DNA of 64,000 nt from Hemicordylus capensis (GCF_027244095.1 NC_069658.1:264066687-264130686), one strand, 5' to 3'. Numbered from the stretch's first letter, positions 1 through 10,652 are shown. Notes: generated by a model not told the origin, from the sequence alone. Numbers and translations: made by a program.

Positions 1-200
1 CGACCCCATCCTTCAGTATTTGGTATTGCTCCCTGGTAGGGGGAAAATTGGATCATACTCCTCAAACTAGTCTTTGAGGGACAGAAGCCCTTCAGGCTTT
101 TTTCTGTATAATGTATTCTCCACTTGGTGTTCAATTGCACAAGCCAAAGTGGACAAAAGTAATTCAGAGAGAAAATGGGTATGATGTGGCAGATGACTTC

Positions 201-275
201 TTGGGGAGGGGACATGGCTCAGTGGTAGTGCACTGGCTTTGCGTGCAGAGGGTCCTGGGTTCAATCCCAAATGGC
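201..275 (+). repeat. SINE head, squamate tRNA-derived family (short fragment)
   Basis: The segment has the tRNA-like start GGCTCAGTGGTAGTGCACTG and the B box GGGTTCAATCCC, matching the heads at 10455, 12706 and 53104. The body and tail are missing. Confidence 0.6.
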
Positions 276-389
276 AGCTTCAGGTAGGGCCAATCAGAGC
301 TGCTGCAAATGTGCAGAGAAAGGCTCCAACCCTTGTCTTTGTCAAGCAAAAGGACCACTCCCAATTGTTCTGTTTTGTGCTCCCATAAC

Positions 390-560
390 ACTCTGTTCAG
401 ACATTACATGCATGCAGGTGTCAATACACATGTACGTGCTGTGTGAATGTCTGTACATTCATTTTAAAAGAGAAGCTGGGCACAGGCCCCCTCAAATATA
501 CTCCTGTATGTGCATTGTACATAACAACATGTGAATAATTCTGTGTGTGTAGATCTGTAT
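390..560. repeat. Dispersed repeat, copy 1 (unclassified)
   Basis: It shares ordered blocks with 5226-5460: CATTCATTTTAAAAG, then CTGGG.ACAGGCCCC, then TGTGAATAA and repeated CTGTACNTGTNT words. The ends near each copy include ATGTTATG/TAACAT-type words, so a short DNA-transposon origin is possible, but no clear terminal repeat was fixed. Confidence 0.5.
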
Positions 561-615
561 GTGTGTTAAATATGACCCGTGAATAGGCTTGTTGCTTTTT
601 TATCTCAACACCCAG

Positions 616-894
616 ATCCTTTGGTTACGCAATCCTTTATCTTCTGCGAGGAGGTGAACAGAACCAAAAGGGGCTTCTATGTTGGTGCCGTGAATGGAGA
701 GGCTATTGTGACATTCAGTGCTTCTAATGGCACCTGGATTGCCCAGGAGGAGAATCAGATGGCTCACTTTATTACAGGTTTCCTCAACCTAGACATAGGC
801 ACAGCTGGAACCCTTCGACTCCTGTTGTCAAGTCAGTGCATTAAAGCTCTTGAAAGTTTCCTTCAGACTGGAAAGGCAACTCTGCAGAGACAGG
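616..894 (+). CDS. CD1: CD1-like exon, alpha-2 domain
   Basis: A 93-codon open exon. It begins after a polypyrimidine tract and CAG at 613-615 and ends before the donor GTGAGG at 895. It starts and ends in phase 1. The protein begins [20 protein letters not shown] and ends in a long helix, [20 protein letters not shown]. The two cysteines (FIFC and SSQC) are placed to make the alpha-2 disulfide. NRT and NGT are two potential N-glycosylation sites. The helix matches the CD1 pattern of Cys, FLLGLLDAGK and RQ at the domain end. Confidence 0.85.
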
Positions 895-3800
895 GTGAGG
901 CCAAATTATCCTGTATTACATACTCATACATGTAGTGGGAAGTTCTGCAGGCTTCCATTTCCTCTGGAGAACTGCAGTGACCGACATCCAAACTGCATTC
1001 CTCCTAAGTAATTCTGCTGAAATTAAGGAGTCCTCTAGAGTAGTACTATTGAGTAATGTCATCTGGATGTCAGCAAATGTCTTTGGTAAATATTTTTATT
1101 TTATTTATTTATTTATTTATTTCATTTATTTCATTTATTTCATTTATTTATTTCATTTATAAACCACCCCATCCAAAGGCTCTGGGCAGTGTACAACAAC
1201 TTAAAAAAGACAAAAACACACAATTCAAAACACGATGCTAAAACAATATAAAAACAATTAAAACCAATTAAAATACTTAAAAAAAAAACACTTTACAAAC
1301 CTTGGAAGGCCAGGCCAAACAAATAAGTTTTTAGGGCTCTCTTAAACTGCGGATATCTGCCGGGAGTGTATTCCATAGTCCAGGAACAGCTACAGAAAAG
1401 GCCCGGCTCTGAGTCGCCACCAGATGTACTGGTGGTACCTGGAGACTGACATCTCCAGATGACCTCAACGAGCGATGGGGATCATACCGAAGAAGGCGCT
1501 CTCTAAGGTAACCCGGACCCAAGCCATTCAGAGCTTTAAAGGTAATAACCAGCACTTTGTATTTTGCCTGGAAACATATTGGCAGCCAGTGCAACTGTTT
1601 TAAGACAGGCATAACATGGTCTCTCCAGGTTACCCAAGAGACCAATCTGGCTGCTGCATTTTGAACTAACTGAAGTTTCCGAACTATGTACAAAGGCAGC
1701 CCCACGTAGAGCGCATTGCCGTAGTTGAGCCTGGAGGTTACCATCTGATGCACCACTGTTTTGAGATCGTTCTCTTCAAGGAATGGACGCAGCTGTCGAA
1801 TCAGCTGAAGCTTATAAAAAGCGCTCCTGGCTATAGCCTTCACTTGAGATACCAGGGTGAGGCCTGGATCCAAGAGCACTCCCAAGCTGTGTACCTGTTG
1901 CTTCTGGGGGAGTGTAACCCCATCCACCACAGGAAGATCTAACTCACCCCTCAGATTCTGATCCCCCACAATGAGTACCTCTGTCTTGCTCTGTCAGCTT
2001 CAATTTTTTATCCCTCATCTAGCCCATTACTGCCTGTAGGCAGGCATTTAGGGAGTGAATGCCATTTCATGATGATGATGATGATGATGATGATGATCAG
2101 GAGAAATAGATTTGGGTGTCATCAGCATACTGATAACATCCTGCACCAAATCTCCTGATGACCTCCCCAGCGGATTCATGTAAATATTAAAAAGCGTTGG
2201 TGACAGAATGGAGCCCTAAGGCACTGCATATAATAGCTCCTGTTTTGAAGAGGAACTGTCACCAAGCTCCACCATCTGGAATCTGCCTGAGAATTAGGAG
2301 CGGAACCACTGCAAAGCAGTGCCTCCTATCCCTAATTCCCCCAGGCGATCCAGAAGGATACCATGGTCGATGGTATCAAATGCCGCCGAGAGATCCAAAA
2401 GAACCAACAGAGTTACACTCTATCTGTCAGTTCCCCAGTAAAGGTCATCCATCAGCTGACCAAGGCAGACTCAACCCCATAGCCCGCTCTAAAACCAGTT
2501 TAAAATGAGTCTAGATAATTGCTTTTCCCCCTGAGTGCAAAGAGCAACTTCTCCTCATTCCAACAGGAATGGAAATATCTTATCTTTACTTCACTCACTT
2601 TGTGTGGAGGAAGAGAAAGGAGCTGCTGTTTGGAAAACCTAGTTTGAAAAGCAACACAATCCCACTCAAGCCCCACCTACCACATATAACAGTATGTGGA
2701 GCAAAATTAAGGAAGCAAAACTGCTTACGTCAGGCTAAACAGAGGAAATTCTGAAGTTGGTTTTGACATTGACAGAGACCGATTTCTGTGGTGTTTGTGA
2801 ATGCTGAAATAAGGCTAAGCCCGCTCTCCCCACACATGAGCAGGGCAGGAGCCCTGGGAGGCCGGATCGGCCCCCCACACGATTGCAGGCTCCGTGATGG
2901 ATCTGGGGGGAGTGGGGGCCGATCAGCCCCCAGAAGCTCCAGCATGCCCTGTGCAAGCGCGCAGGGCAAGCTGGTGAGACCCCTGGAGGTGGCTTTTCGC
3001 CTCCCCTCCGGGGGTCTCCTTGTGAGTAGCCGCGGTGCGGAGCCGCGCCATGGCTACTCACGATTTTGAAAAGCGGGTTTGAGGTTCGCCATAGACACAG
3101 CCATGATTCGAAGTAGCGATCCCAACCTCGCCTCCTCCTCTCTTGTCTCTAATTGTCCTAATGGTTTTGTTCATCTCAGATTTGGCCAAGTAATTACTAT
3201 ATTAAGGGAAATCCCATACCTTTCATTGCTGACTCTGAGAAGGAGGAGGAAGGCACAAGCTCTCTGCACAGCCTAGGGCTGTAGGACAGGGAGGACAGAG
3301 GGTGTGCATAGTGCTCTGGTGGGCAGCTAGCACTGGCCACTCTGCCTCCTGGCTGGAGAGCTTTAGGGACTGGAGAGAGCTTTAGGAAACTGGGAGGCCT
3401 TCAGAGAGGCCTGCTCCAGCAGAGAAGCCCTTGGAATCCCCGCCCACCTGCCAAACAGCTGAGAGTCAGTCCGGGGAAGGGAGCTGTAGCAGTGTTTCCT
3501 CTTGTGCAGGGAACCTTTGGATAGCAGGCTAGCCTGAACATGGCTCCTACAGGCTGCAGCTCTGCCGGTTGGTTGAGCTGGGAGAGGGTAGGAAGGTCAA
3601 TTTTTTTTCCAGGGCAGGCTGCTCCCCTGTGGGGCCTGTCCCAGCATGGGGTCTGGGGCAATCGCCCTGGCTGCCCCAACCTAAGGATGGGCCTGGTTCC
3701 CCCATTCCCAGCACACAGTTCGACCCCATCCCATTACAAGAATATTGCTAGCTACTGGCAAGGCCTTCTTTAGGTCGTGCTGCGTGTTGGCTCCCTGCTC

Positions 3801-5627
3801 ATGCCAGCTGGTCGTGTCTATCCGCTGATGTACATGGGGTTACACTGTCTGTGTAGCAAGTGACTCCAAATATATTCACAATTGTAACCCCAAAGATTTG
3901 CAGCTGTAGAGCAAACAAATATAATCCATGGTACTGGCGGGTTGCAGCTGTCTGGACACAGGCAGGGAGCAGTTGCACACTGCAGTTTCAGTCCGCTGCC
4001 ACAAGCCTAATGGTTATGTGTGCATTGCCTCTAGTTCCTGGAGGACAGAACCAAGGTTTAATGGTATATGATTTCCTGGTATATGGAGCTGTATTCAATG
4101 TTGCCTGTCTGAACTATCGCACTCCTCAGAGAAGCCAACGGCTGTGGTCTTCACCCACGAATCCGCTGCAATCCCAGACTCGCTGCTGCTGGTTTGCCGA
4201 GTCACTGGTTTCTACCCTCATCCCATCAACATCTCCTGGCTGCAGAATGAAAAGGAGATCTCAGCCAGCTCACAGGTCAACTCCACTGAGATCTTGCCAA
4301 ATCATGACCTGACGTACCAGATCAGGAGTTCTCTGGTTATCCAGGCAACAGATACGAACAGCTACACTTGCAGGGTGCAGCACAGCAGCCTGGGAGGGAA
4401 AGATCTCATCATCCCTTGGCGTAAGTACTTTGAGAAGGAAAAGGGCTGAATGTCTGTATTGGGGAGGCCCCCAAGTTGAAAGGGAATGCTAAAGCTTAAG
4501 CCTCAATACCTGGGCCTGTTTTCTTCCGGCTATAATTAAGTGGTAGAGCACCTGCATGGAGAAAGTCTCAGGTTTAATCCCTGATGTTACCAGGAAGAGC
4601 TGGCAAAGACCTCCCTGTCTGAAACCCTGGAGATCTGCTACCAGTCAGTGTAGAGCAGACAATACTGTACTAGATGCACAATGGCCTGAAGTGGTATAAG
4701 ATAGTTTCATATGTTCATATTGGTGCCCAGATGAGCAAAATTCCAGATGCCACCAGTACTAAAAATTGTTCCTGATGTTAGCTAGGCAGGAAAGGTATTC
4801 ATGCTATTGCATGTTTTACATCTGAATCCTTTTATGTATTTCTTTTTGTTATTTTTCTCTTTTGTTTCTGCTGCTCCCAGTAATGACATACATACATATT
4901 ACTCCATAGATTTGTTCAGCCCTCCCAGGCACAACTTTTAACTAGGCATCAGTCAAAAGAAAGAGTCCCTCAAATTTCCAGAATGATGTAGGTGGGTTAG
5001 TACATAGGCACCCTTTCTTATTTATTTACCAAGCATAAAGCACATGCCTTGCACCAGAGTGCATTCCAATCCTTTGACTTCAGAATTTAAAAAGTACTGT
5101 TTCCTTTGCTCATAATGGTGGCCGTTCTGCACTCTAGTTAAGTTTACAGCGCCTGAGGCCCGCGCTGGGTGGGAACTCTCACCTGCTATACTGAAGAGGT
5201 CAAGAAGCTGCTGCACAGCTAGGCCCTATTCAGATGTTATGTTATACAAGGGTACAGCTGTCTATACTCATACATGTATTTGAGTGAATGACTGTACCTC
5301 CATTCATTTTAAAAGTGAACCTGGGTACAGGCCCCTTAACAGTAGGGTACGGGTAAGTTTACTGCTGTACCTGTGTTCAGCGTTATATGTGAATAACTGT
5401 ACCTGTGTGCAGACCTGTACCTGTATACACTCGTATGAATGTTGAACGTAACATAGCAATAGGGCTGTAGTCTGTGTGAAACAGTTTTAGCCCCTGCATT
5501 TAACATGGGCAGGATATTGTCTTATTTTAGGGCTGGGAATAAAATCCATTCAGTTTAATCATCTGAAAAAGGTTCTAACCGGTAGATGCTCTGAGCCTAT
5601 GGTTTGAGCAAGTACTGGAAAAGAACT

Positions 5628-5714
<87 letters not shown>

Positions 5715-8700
5715 TTATTATACCGCCCTTCCGAGCTGGCTCAGGGCAGTTTACAATTAAAAATCAATCTTTGCAGCATTTTATATTCAGTTTATATTTC
5801 AATGCATGCAAAGGGTTGAGAATTGACACCAGTATGAAAGAAAGTGTAAAACTCAAGTTAGCAAAAACACAACCGCCAACTTTCTGCAAGACCTACGCCC
5901 AGCTACATATTGCCTGCAAATGTGAGCAACAGTTGCTCCATTACAAATCTTACATGGGGAAATGGTTCTTGAGAGGGAAGCAATTTGGAGCAGTCCATTA
6001 AGATACTGAGTGCCTATAAACTGATTGATTGATTGAGTACCGTCAAGTCGGTGTCAACTCTCAGCAACCACATAGATAGATTCTCTTCAGGATTATCTGT
6101 CTTCAACTTGGCCTTTATGGTCTCTCAGTGGTGCATTCATTGCTGTCTAATCGAGTCCATCCACCTTGCTGCTAGACGTCCTCTTCTTCTCTTGCCTTCA
6201 ACTTTCCCCAGCATTATAGACTTCTCAAGGGAGCTGGGTCTTTGCATAATGTGTCCGAAGTATGATAGTTTGAGCCTGGTCATTTGTGCCTCAAGTGAAA
6301 ATTCTGGATTGATCTGTTCTACGATGCATTTGTTTGTTTTCCTGGCTGTCCATGGTATCCTCAGAAGTCTTCTCCAGCACCAAAGTTCAAAAGCGTCAAT
6401 GCTTTTTCTATCTTGCTTCTTCAAAGTCCAGCTTTCTCATCCATAGAGTATCACGGGGAAAACCATTGTCCAAACGACTCTAATCTTTGTAGATATAGAC
6501 ACTTCACGGCATCTAAATATCCTTTCCAAGGCTTTCATTGCAATCCTACCAAGTGCTAGTCTGTGGCGTATTTCTTGACTGCCTATAAACTACCACCCTC
6601 ATTTATCAGCTGTCAATCACTGCCTGACAAGCCTTTCTTCTCACTCTTATTACTTCTTGATCTACTTCTTCATGTATCTTAAGATGTCACCAATGTCACT
6701 CTGAAAGCTTCTGCTACAATAAATGAGTTAAAATAAGAGATGTGAGTTTTGGGTGGTATACAAATATGTGAAATAAATAATAAAATAAGATGATGCTACA
6801 GAATATTTGGGGAGCCTGGGCTAAAGAAACACATTTAAGTCAGCCCAGACTATAGGATGAAGTGGAAGAACACATCATTTCTCTCTATCCACTCATGTTG
6901 CTTTTCTGTCCTCATGTATCCATCTTCTACAGGAAGAGGACAAAAGTCGAAGGCTGCCATATACTGCATAGTCCTTATTGCTATCATTTTTGTTGTTGTT
7001 GCCATTGCTGTATACTACTGGAGGAGACGTAGGTGAGTTCTTGTCTTTCCTTCTCAGATTTCCCTGGCCAATGCAGACCAGAGCATGGCAGAATGATCTG
7101 TGGGCACCTTTCAAAGTGGCACCTTTCAAAGTGGCTCTCTTCTATTGGGCAGGGGGAGAACAACTGGCACCCCTCCAGTGGCTGTTGCTGGAGTCTCTCT
7201 TGTGTTTTTGTGAGCCCTTTGGGCCAGGGAGCCATCTTATTTTTATTCTTTTTGCTATGGAACTGTTTGGGGCGCTTTTTGTTGGGCAGTGGTTTATAAA
7301 TATTTTATTATTAATGACCGTTTGTTTATTTAGTTGTCAGGCTTCAGAGAAGAATGTCCCGAGTGAACTTTGCTGGCAGATGTTTTGATCCAAAAGTGGT
7401 GGTAGGAATGGGGAGATTTCAAAAAGTCTTGTAGCATGTTTGCAGTTTTCAAGCAGGTCAACAACAACAAAAATTTATATACCGCTTTTCAACAAAAGTT
7501 TGCAAAGCGGATAGATAGATAGAATCCCTGTCCCTAAAGGGCTCACAGTCTGAAAAGAAGCATAATGCAGACACCAGCAACAATCACTGGAGGGATGCTG
7601 AGCTGTGTACTGGGAGTGGATAGGGCCAGTTACTCTCCCCCTGCTAAATAAAGGGAATCACCACGTTAAACAGGTGCCTCTTTGCCCAGGTAGCAGGGGT
7701 TAGACTGCAAAGAGTCCCAACAGTCACGTAATGCAACCAGCTGTGCTAATGAAGAAATCTCCCAGCCTAGAGAATTGTGTCAAAGCTTCCAGAGATGTAG
7801 CCACGTTTGTTGGTATTATAGCAACAAAAGCAACAAGCTCTCCTGGCACCTTAAAGACCAAACATTTATTGTAGCGCACACTTCTGTGGATACAGTAGAT
7901 CTGTTCGACTTTAAGGTGCCACATTGTTCTTATTGTTGTTAAAGCTAAGCAATTATCATACTGCACCCACACATGCTCACTGTTCTGCCTCCCACATCTC
8001 GCCGCTTCCTCCCCCCCACCCCCGCTGCCACCATTTGCAAGCAATTCCTTCTTCCACTTCCAGTCCAGAAGCAGGAAAGGTCTGGTGGGCGGAAGAGGCA
8101 GGCAGACAAGCATGAGGCAGGCAGGAGTAGCTGCGGCTGGCAAGTGGCAGAGGTGGCAGGCCGGCAGGTGCAAGGCGGATGGGCGCAAAGCAGCCGCCGC
8201 CACAGTAGGAGCAGCTGGCCAATCAGCTGGCAGCAAGAGGGGGGTGAGGTGAGGGAGGCAGACATCTTGGAACACTGGTAGCTCCACCCTTGAAGTAAGC
8301 CACTCAGTGGTTCCTGAGGGGAATCTAAGTATAATCTCTCTTGTATACGTAAGAGAGAGAGAGATTCTAGTTCCTAAGATTCTATCATTAAAAAGAAAAA
8401 GAAAAACAGTTCCAGGCTAGGGCTGTGAAGCAAAGGGGGTAAGGTAATCCAGCTAGGGGCATGTTTGATTCTCAGTGGGTCACCAGGGATAGGCAGCATG
8501 CAAGTTTAGTCCCCACCCCAATGGGGACTAAATTTAGGAACCAACAGGGTTCTTAAATGCTTCTCCCATATGGTGAATGTCCAGCCCTGATAAACCACCA
8601 CCTAGGCCATTAGTCGTTGCTCTCAAAGGACCATTGGGACCCTATCAAAGGAGATATTGGGGTATAAATTATGGCAGGGAGCCCAAGCAGCTTCTTTATC

Positions 8701-9587
8701 CCTGCCTACCTGATCTCCATGCTGCAAGTGTGAAGACATCCTTGATCTATCCAGTGTCTGGCCAACGCTTGCGGTAGGAACTGGGCAAACAAAGTGGGTA
8801 GAACTAGCATATAAGTGTGGTAGCTTGGTAAGTTATAGGCTCTTATTTAAGCAGTTTGTATGTGTGTGTACAGAGGTGTGGTCAGGCATTTCTTTCTCTC
8901 AGGTGAAAGATCCTTAGTTGGAGTCAATACATACGGTAAGAGTAGAATTGTAAGCCCCTGGTTTCTCTGTTAAACTCTGACTCTTAGCAAGTACAGCCAC
9001 AGAAGAGTGTTCTAGGGTATACTCAGTTCATGCAGTCAACAAGAAGACCCAGTATGCCTGGTCCGGGACCCATAAAATTGGAGTCTCGCTTATAAAACAT
9101 TTCCAAGAATCCTCTGCAATGTGCAATAATTCTTTGGCAGATCAGTCAAAGGAAAGGGTTATTTTGAAGGCAAAAAGGTTGAAAAGCACAAATATGCAAG
9201 CAAGCAGCAGCAGTCTCTGGCACACAGAAGTCAGCAGAATTCCCTGGCAAGTGATAGTGAACTATGAGTTGTGCATAGTGCAGCTGAAACACTTGCAAGT
9301 GGGCAGGGCTTCTTGTCTGTTCTGCAGGCTTTGGCCTAGCCAGTTAATTTTATTATCTCCCAGAGGTTTAAAAATATTGTTTTGATCTGTTATTGCTTAA
9401 TTTTTTTGTATTTTAGGGGTTTTTTTTAATGTGGTGTTAGCTGTCTTGAGCATCTCTGATACGAGATAGAAAGGAAGAATACTCATTTAAAATCAATAAA
9501 ATAAACTGCTATGTGAAAAAGCACTGCATTTTCTACTCTCATTCCAGACAATATGAAGACATAAGCAGAACTGAGCCAGTAGCCTGA
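616..9587 (+). CDS. CD1: CD1-like antigen-presenting glycoprotein, 3' part of gene (four exons)
   Basis: Partial gene for a CD1-family class I-like heavy chain, a membrane protein that in known species pairs with beta-2-microglobulin and presents lipids to T cells. Seen here: exons 616-894 (alpha-2), 4130-4420 (alpha-3 Ig C1), 6933-7032 (transmembrane) and 9548-9587 (tail and stop). Junction phases agree throughout (1, 1, 1, 2), the usual class I pattern, and every exon is open. The alpha-3 end, [17 protein letters not shown], and the alpha-2 end with [16 protein letters not shown] resemble CD1 rather than classical MHC class I. The signal peptide and alpha-1 exons are not in the window and must lie further left. 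Introns carry L2, Bov-B and SINE insertions. CD1 is the best call; another class I-like lineage cannot be fully excluded without a search. Confidence 0.85.
1098..2515 (-). mobile_element. L2-clade LINE, 3' half including reverse transcriptase (antisense in CD1 intron)
   Basis: Read on the - strand, 2100-2230 encodes the reverse transcriptase core ([14 protein letters not shown], then QYADDTQI after a frame change). Bases 1331-1969 give 212 open codons with the L2-type C-terminal region: [38 protein letters not shown] and [12 protein letters not shown]. The left end is the LINE 3' tail: an A/T-rich tract, the words ACCACCCCATCC and CTGGGCAGTG, and a TTTA/TTTCA microsatellite at 1098-1165. A GAT repeat (2071-2098) lies inside. 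At least one frame break separates the YADD region from the C-terminal block, so this copy is dead. Confidence 0.85.
2810..3075. repeat. GC-rich fold-back repeat
   Basis: A compact GC-rich block in an A/T-rich intron with partly self-complementary halves, for example GGATCGGCCCCCCACAC against GGGGGCCGATCAGCCCCC, and CCCTGGAGG against CCTCCGGGGG. Bordering words are AAGCCCGCTCTCC and AAAAGCGGGTTTG, which are roughly inverted. Probably a miniature DNA element; family unknown. Confidence 0.4.
4130..4420 (+). CDS. CD1: CD1-like exon, alpha-3 immunoglobulin C1 domain
   Basis: A 97-codon open exon between the acceptor CTCCTCAG (ends 4129) and the perfect donor GTAAGT at 4421, phase 1 on both sides. 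It starts [11 protein letters not shown]. It has the C1 hallmarks: first cysteine in [14 protein letters not shown], the core tryptophan in ISWLQ, and the second cysteine in YTCRVQHSS. The end, [12 protein letters not shown], is close to the CD1 consensus CRVKHSSLEGQDIVLYW. NIS and NST are potential glycosylation sites. This domain would contact beta-2-microglobulin. It is the strongest single piece of evidence for the gene. Confidence 0.92.
4536..4717 (+). repeat. Squamate tRNA-derived SINE, decayed
   Basis: Ordered matches to the copies at 10455 and 12706: AGTGGTAGAGCACCTGCATG, GGTTTAATCCCTG, GAAACCCTGGAGATCTGCT, CCAGTCAGTGTAGA, ACAATACTG and a degraded ending near TTTCATATGTTC. It lies in the intron after the alpha-3 exon. 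Confidence 0.7.
5226..5460. repeat. Dispersed repeat, copy 2 (unclassified)
   Basis: The longer and better preserved partner of 390-560, rich in TGTACCTGTGT words. It starts near ATTCAGATGTTATGTT and ends near GAATGTTGAACGTAACAT, which are weakly inverted to each other. Both copies sit in CD1 introns. Confidence 0.5.
5626..5765 (-). repeat. TTTC/ATTT microsatellite plus L2-type LINE 3' tail
   Basis: A long CTTT run passes into an ATTT run, followed by ACCGCCCTTCCGAGCTGG and CTCAGGGCAGTTTACAATT. These are the reverse complement of the L2-type 3' end also seen at 41395 and 39350. The microsatellite is the element's tail. Confidence 0.7.
6018..6590 (-). mobile_element. Bov-B (RTE-clade) LINE, 3' end
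   Basis: On the - strand, 6137-6424 encodes the conserved C-terminus of the RTE/Bov-B polyprotein, including [43 protein letters not shown] and [11 protein letters not shown]. The 3' terminus is at left, with the tail repeat GATTGATTGATTGA at 6021-6034 and the words GTACCGTCAAGTCGGTGTC. Those end words reappear at the 3' end of the SINEs at 11488, 16041, 17240 and 46705. The copy is 5'-truncated near 6590 and has a stop-free stretch of only about 95 codons. Confidence 0.9.
6933..7032 (+). CDS. CD1: CD1-like exon, transmembrane segment
   Basis: A 100-base exon after the acceptor CATCTTCTACAG and before the donor GTGAGT at 7033. With the single base left from the alpha-3 exon it reads [12 protein letters not shown], then about 20 hydrophobic residues rich in Ile and Val, then YYWRRRR. 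This is a classic single-pass type I membrane anchor with a basic stop-transfer end. It leaves phase 2, which fits the tail exon at 9548. Confidence 0.85.
7085..7330 (+). repeat. LINE 3'-end repeat (L2-like), + orientation
   Basis: Shares ordered words with 60945-61240: GCAGGGGGAGA, AACTGGC, TGTTGCTGG, TGAGCCCTTTGGG, CAGGGAGCCATCTTATTT, and a tail with a degenerate AACTG...GGGGCG...TTTATAAAT. Starts within 60 bases of the CD1 transmembrane exon donor. Confidence 0.6.
7445..7690 (-). repeat. LINE 3'-end repeat (L2-like), - orientation
   Basis: Reverse-complement copy of the same family: TATATACCGCTTTTCAAC, CCTAAAGGGCTCACAGTCT, CAGACACCAGCAACAATCAC, GGATAGGGCCAGTTACTCTC and CCCCTGCTAAATAAAGG. 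It matches 59650-59910 closely. Together with 7085-7330 it forms an inverted pair about 115 bases apart in the last CD1 intron. Confidence 0.65.
7834..7935. repeat. Short inverted-repeat element (MITE-like)
   Basis: TGGCACCTTAAAGACCAAAC near the left and TTTAAGGTGCCACA near the right are inverted to each other. The interior has TTTATTGTAGCGCACACTT and CTGTGGATACAGTAGATC. This resembles a very common reptile element ending in GGCACCTTAAAGAC; the superfamily is not assigned. Confidence 0.5.
9548..9587 (+). CDS. CD1: CD1-like exon, cytoplasmic tail with YEDI sorting motif and stop codon
   Basis: After a pyrimidine-rich acceptor (TTTTCTACTCTCATTCCAG) the phase-2 join gives Arg, then [12 protein letters not shown] and TGA at 9585-9587. 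YEDI fits the tyrosine-based YXX(hydrophobic) signal that recruits AP-2/AP-3 and sends CD1 molecules to endosomes, in the same place as YQNI in human CD1b. The exon is too short to call on its own; the phase match and motif carry it. A possible polyadenylation signal, AATAAA, lies at 10151-10156. Confidence 0.72.
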
Positions 9588-10279
9588 CAAGCTTAGGGTT
9601 GCCATGCCCCCCGGAATTCCAGGTTTCACCCGGATTGCTTAGCCGACTCGGATTAACCCGGATTCCAGCTTTTTAAAAAGAAGCTAAGCTTTAGCCCTTG
9701 TAGAAGCGGAGTTATGGAGCAAAACGTGCAGTTACTATTCTGCTCAACCACTGGACTCGGATTAAGAGAAGAAGAGCACAGGAGGCTTGCTGGGAGGATT
9801 TCACATTCACACTACCCTAATCACCTGAGGAATGTTGCCTTGTTTGTTATCAGCAGGGGATCAGAGGATAGCTTATTTTTGCTGTGAATCACTACCTGCC
9901 TACTAGGTTGTGTATTGTAATGTTTTAAGGACTTTCTTGGCTTTATATTCAATGCACGTCTACTTAGAAGTAAGGATCATTGGTTTCAATAAGATCTCTC
10001 AAATAAGTGGGTACAGAATTGCAGCTCTAATTAAAAAGCTGTGCAATATATATATATTTTTTACTATTGCTGCTCTTAATATGTCAAGGAAAATGGTCAG
10101 GCAAAGACATCTTTCCCAAATATTGTTGCTAAATATCCAGAGCAAATACAAATAAATGGGAAAGCGCAGCTACTAATTTGCATATGCAAAATTATTTTCA
10201 AGCCAATTTACATAATATGCAAATTGGGCACCCAGATTTGGAAAGCCAGAATATAGCAATCCTAGACAAGCTGGTCCAT

Positions 10280-10455
10280 ACAGCAAAAAAGAGATGCCTG
10301 GCTTTTCTCTGGAAATGCAATGGTCCCTTCCAAATGGCCATAGGAAGGCATGGCATTTCTGAACGGTTGTTGGCCATTCAGAAATTCAATGCATTTCATG
10401 GTCATTTGGAAGGGACCAGTGCATTTCAGTGGGAATTCCCTGTCATTCGTTTTAG
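10280..10455. repeat. Fold-back element, about 175 bp
   Basis: GGAAATGCAATGGTCCCTTC at 10311 on is followed about 90 bases later by its near-exact inverse, ending in GGAAGGGACCAGTGCATTTC at 10428. Inner arms (GGCATTTCTGAACGG and CCATTCAGAAATTC) continue the symmetry. Consistent with a non-autonomous DNA transposon; no superfamily ends are recognised. Confidence 0.6.
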
Positions 10456-10652
10456 GATGTCCTGACACTAGTCCACGGTAGGACTTTCATGCTGACGGTC
10501 CCAGGCTCAATCCCTGGCAGCATCTCCAGGAATGGGTGGGAAAGACTCCTGTGTGAAACTACGGAGAGCTGCTGCCAGTCAGTGTAGACAATACTGAGCT
10601 AGGTGGAGCAATGGTCTGATTCAGTATAAGGCAGCTTCCTATGTTCCTAAGA
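10455..10652 (+). repeat. Squamate tRNA-derived SINE
   Basis: Has the B-box CCCAGGCTCAATCCC, then GGCAGCATCTCCAGG, GAAACTACGGAGAGCTGCTG, CCAGTCAGTGTAGACAATAC, AATGGTCTGATTCAGTATAA and GGCAGCTTCCTATGTTCCTA, in family order. Close to full length. Confidence 0.75.

Larger units (their letters stand above)
1..615. other. CD1 intron upstream of the alpha-2 exon
   Basis: No coding exon is recognised. A tRNA-derived SINE head lies at 201-275, with the B-box-like GGTTCAATCCC. A dispersed repeat at about 390-560 is shared with 5226-5460. The alpha-1 exon is not here. Confidence 0.5.

Noticed and set aside
201-275. tRNA-like sequences with B boxes (also 11488, 16041, 46705, 47319, 51345)
   Set aside because: They continue into SINE bodies and tails shared between copies and lack a full cloverleaf, so they are SINE heads, not tRNA genes.
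3860-4312. 150-codon frame overlapping the alpha-3 exon
   Set aside because: It is in another frame, has no Ig pattern, and the alpha-3 frame with correct splice phases explains the region.
616-4420. Classical MHC class I instead of CD1
   Set aside because: The alpha-3 end [13 protein letters not shown] and the alpha-2 end helix fit CD1 better, and the tail carries a CD1-type YXX motif. Not fully excluded without a phylogeny.
7724-8287. 187-codon frame in a GC-rich stretch
   Set aside because: Overlapping frames on both strands, Ala/Leu/Pro-rich by composition; it includes a MITE-like repeat and has no domain or splice context.
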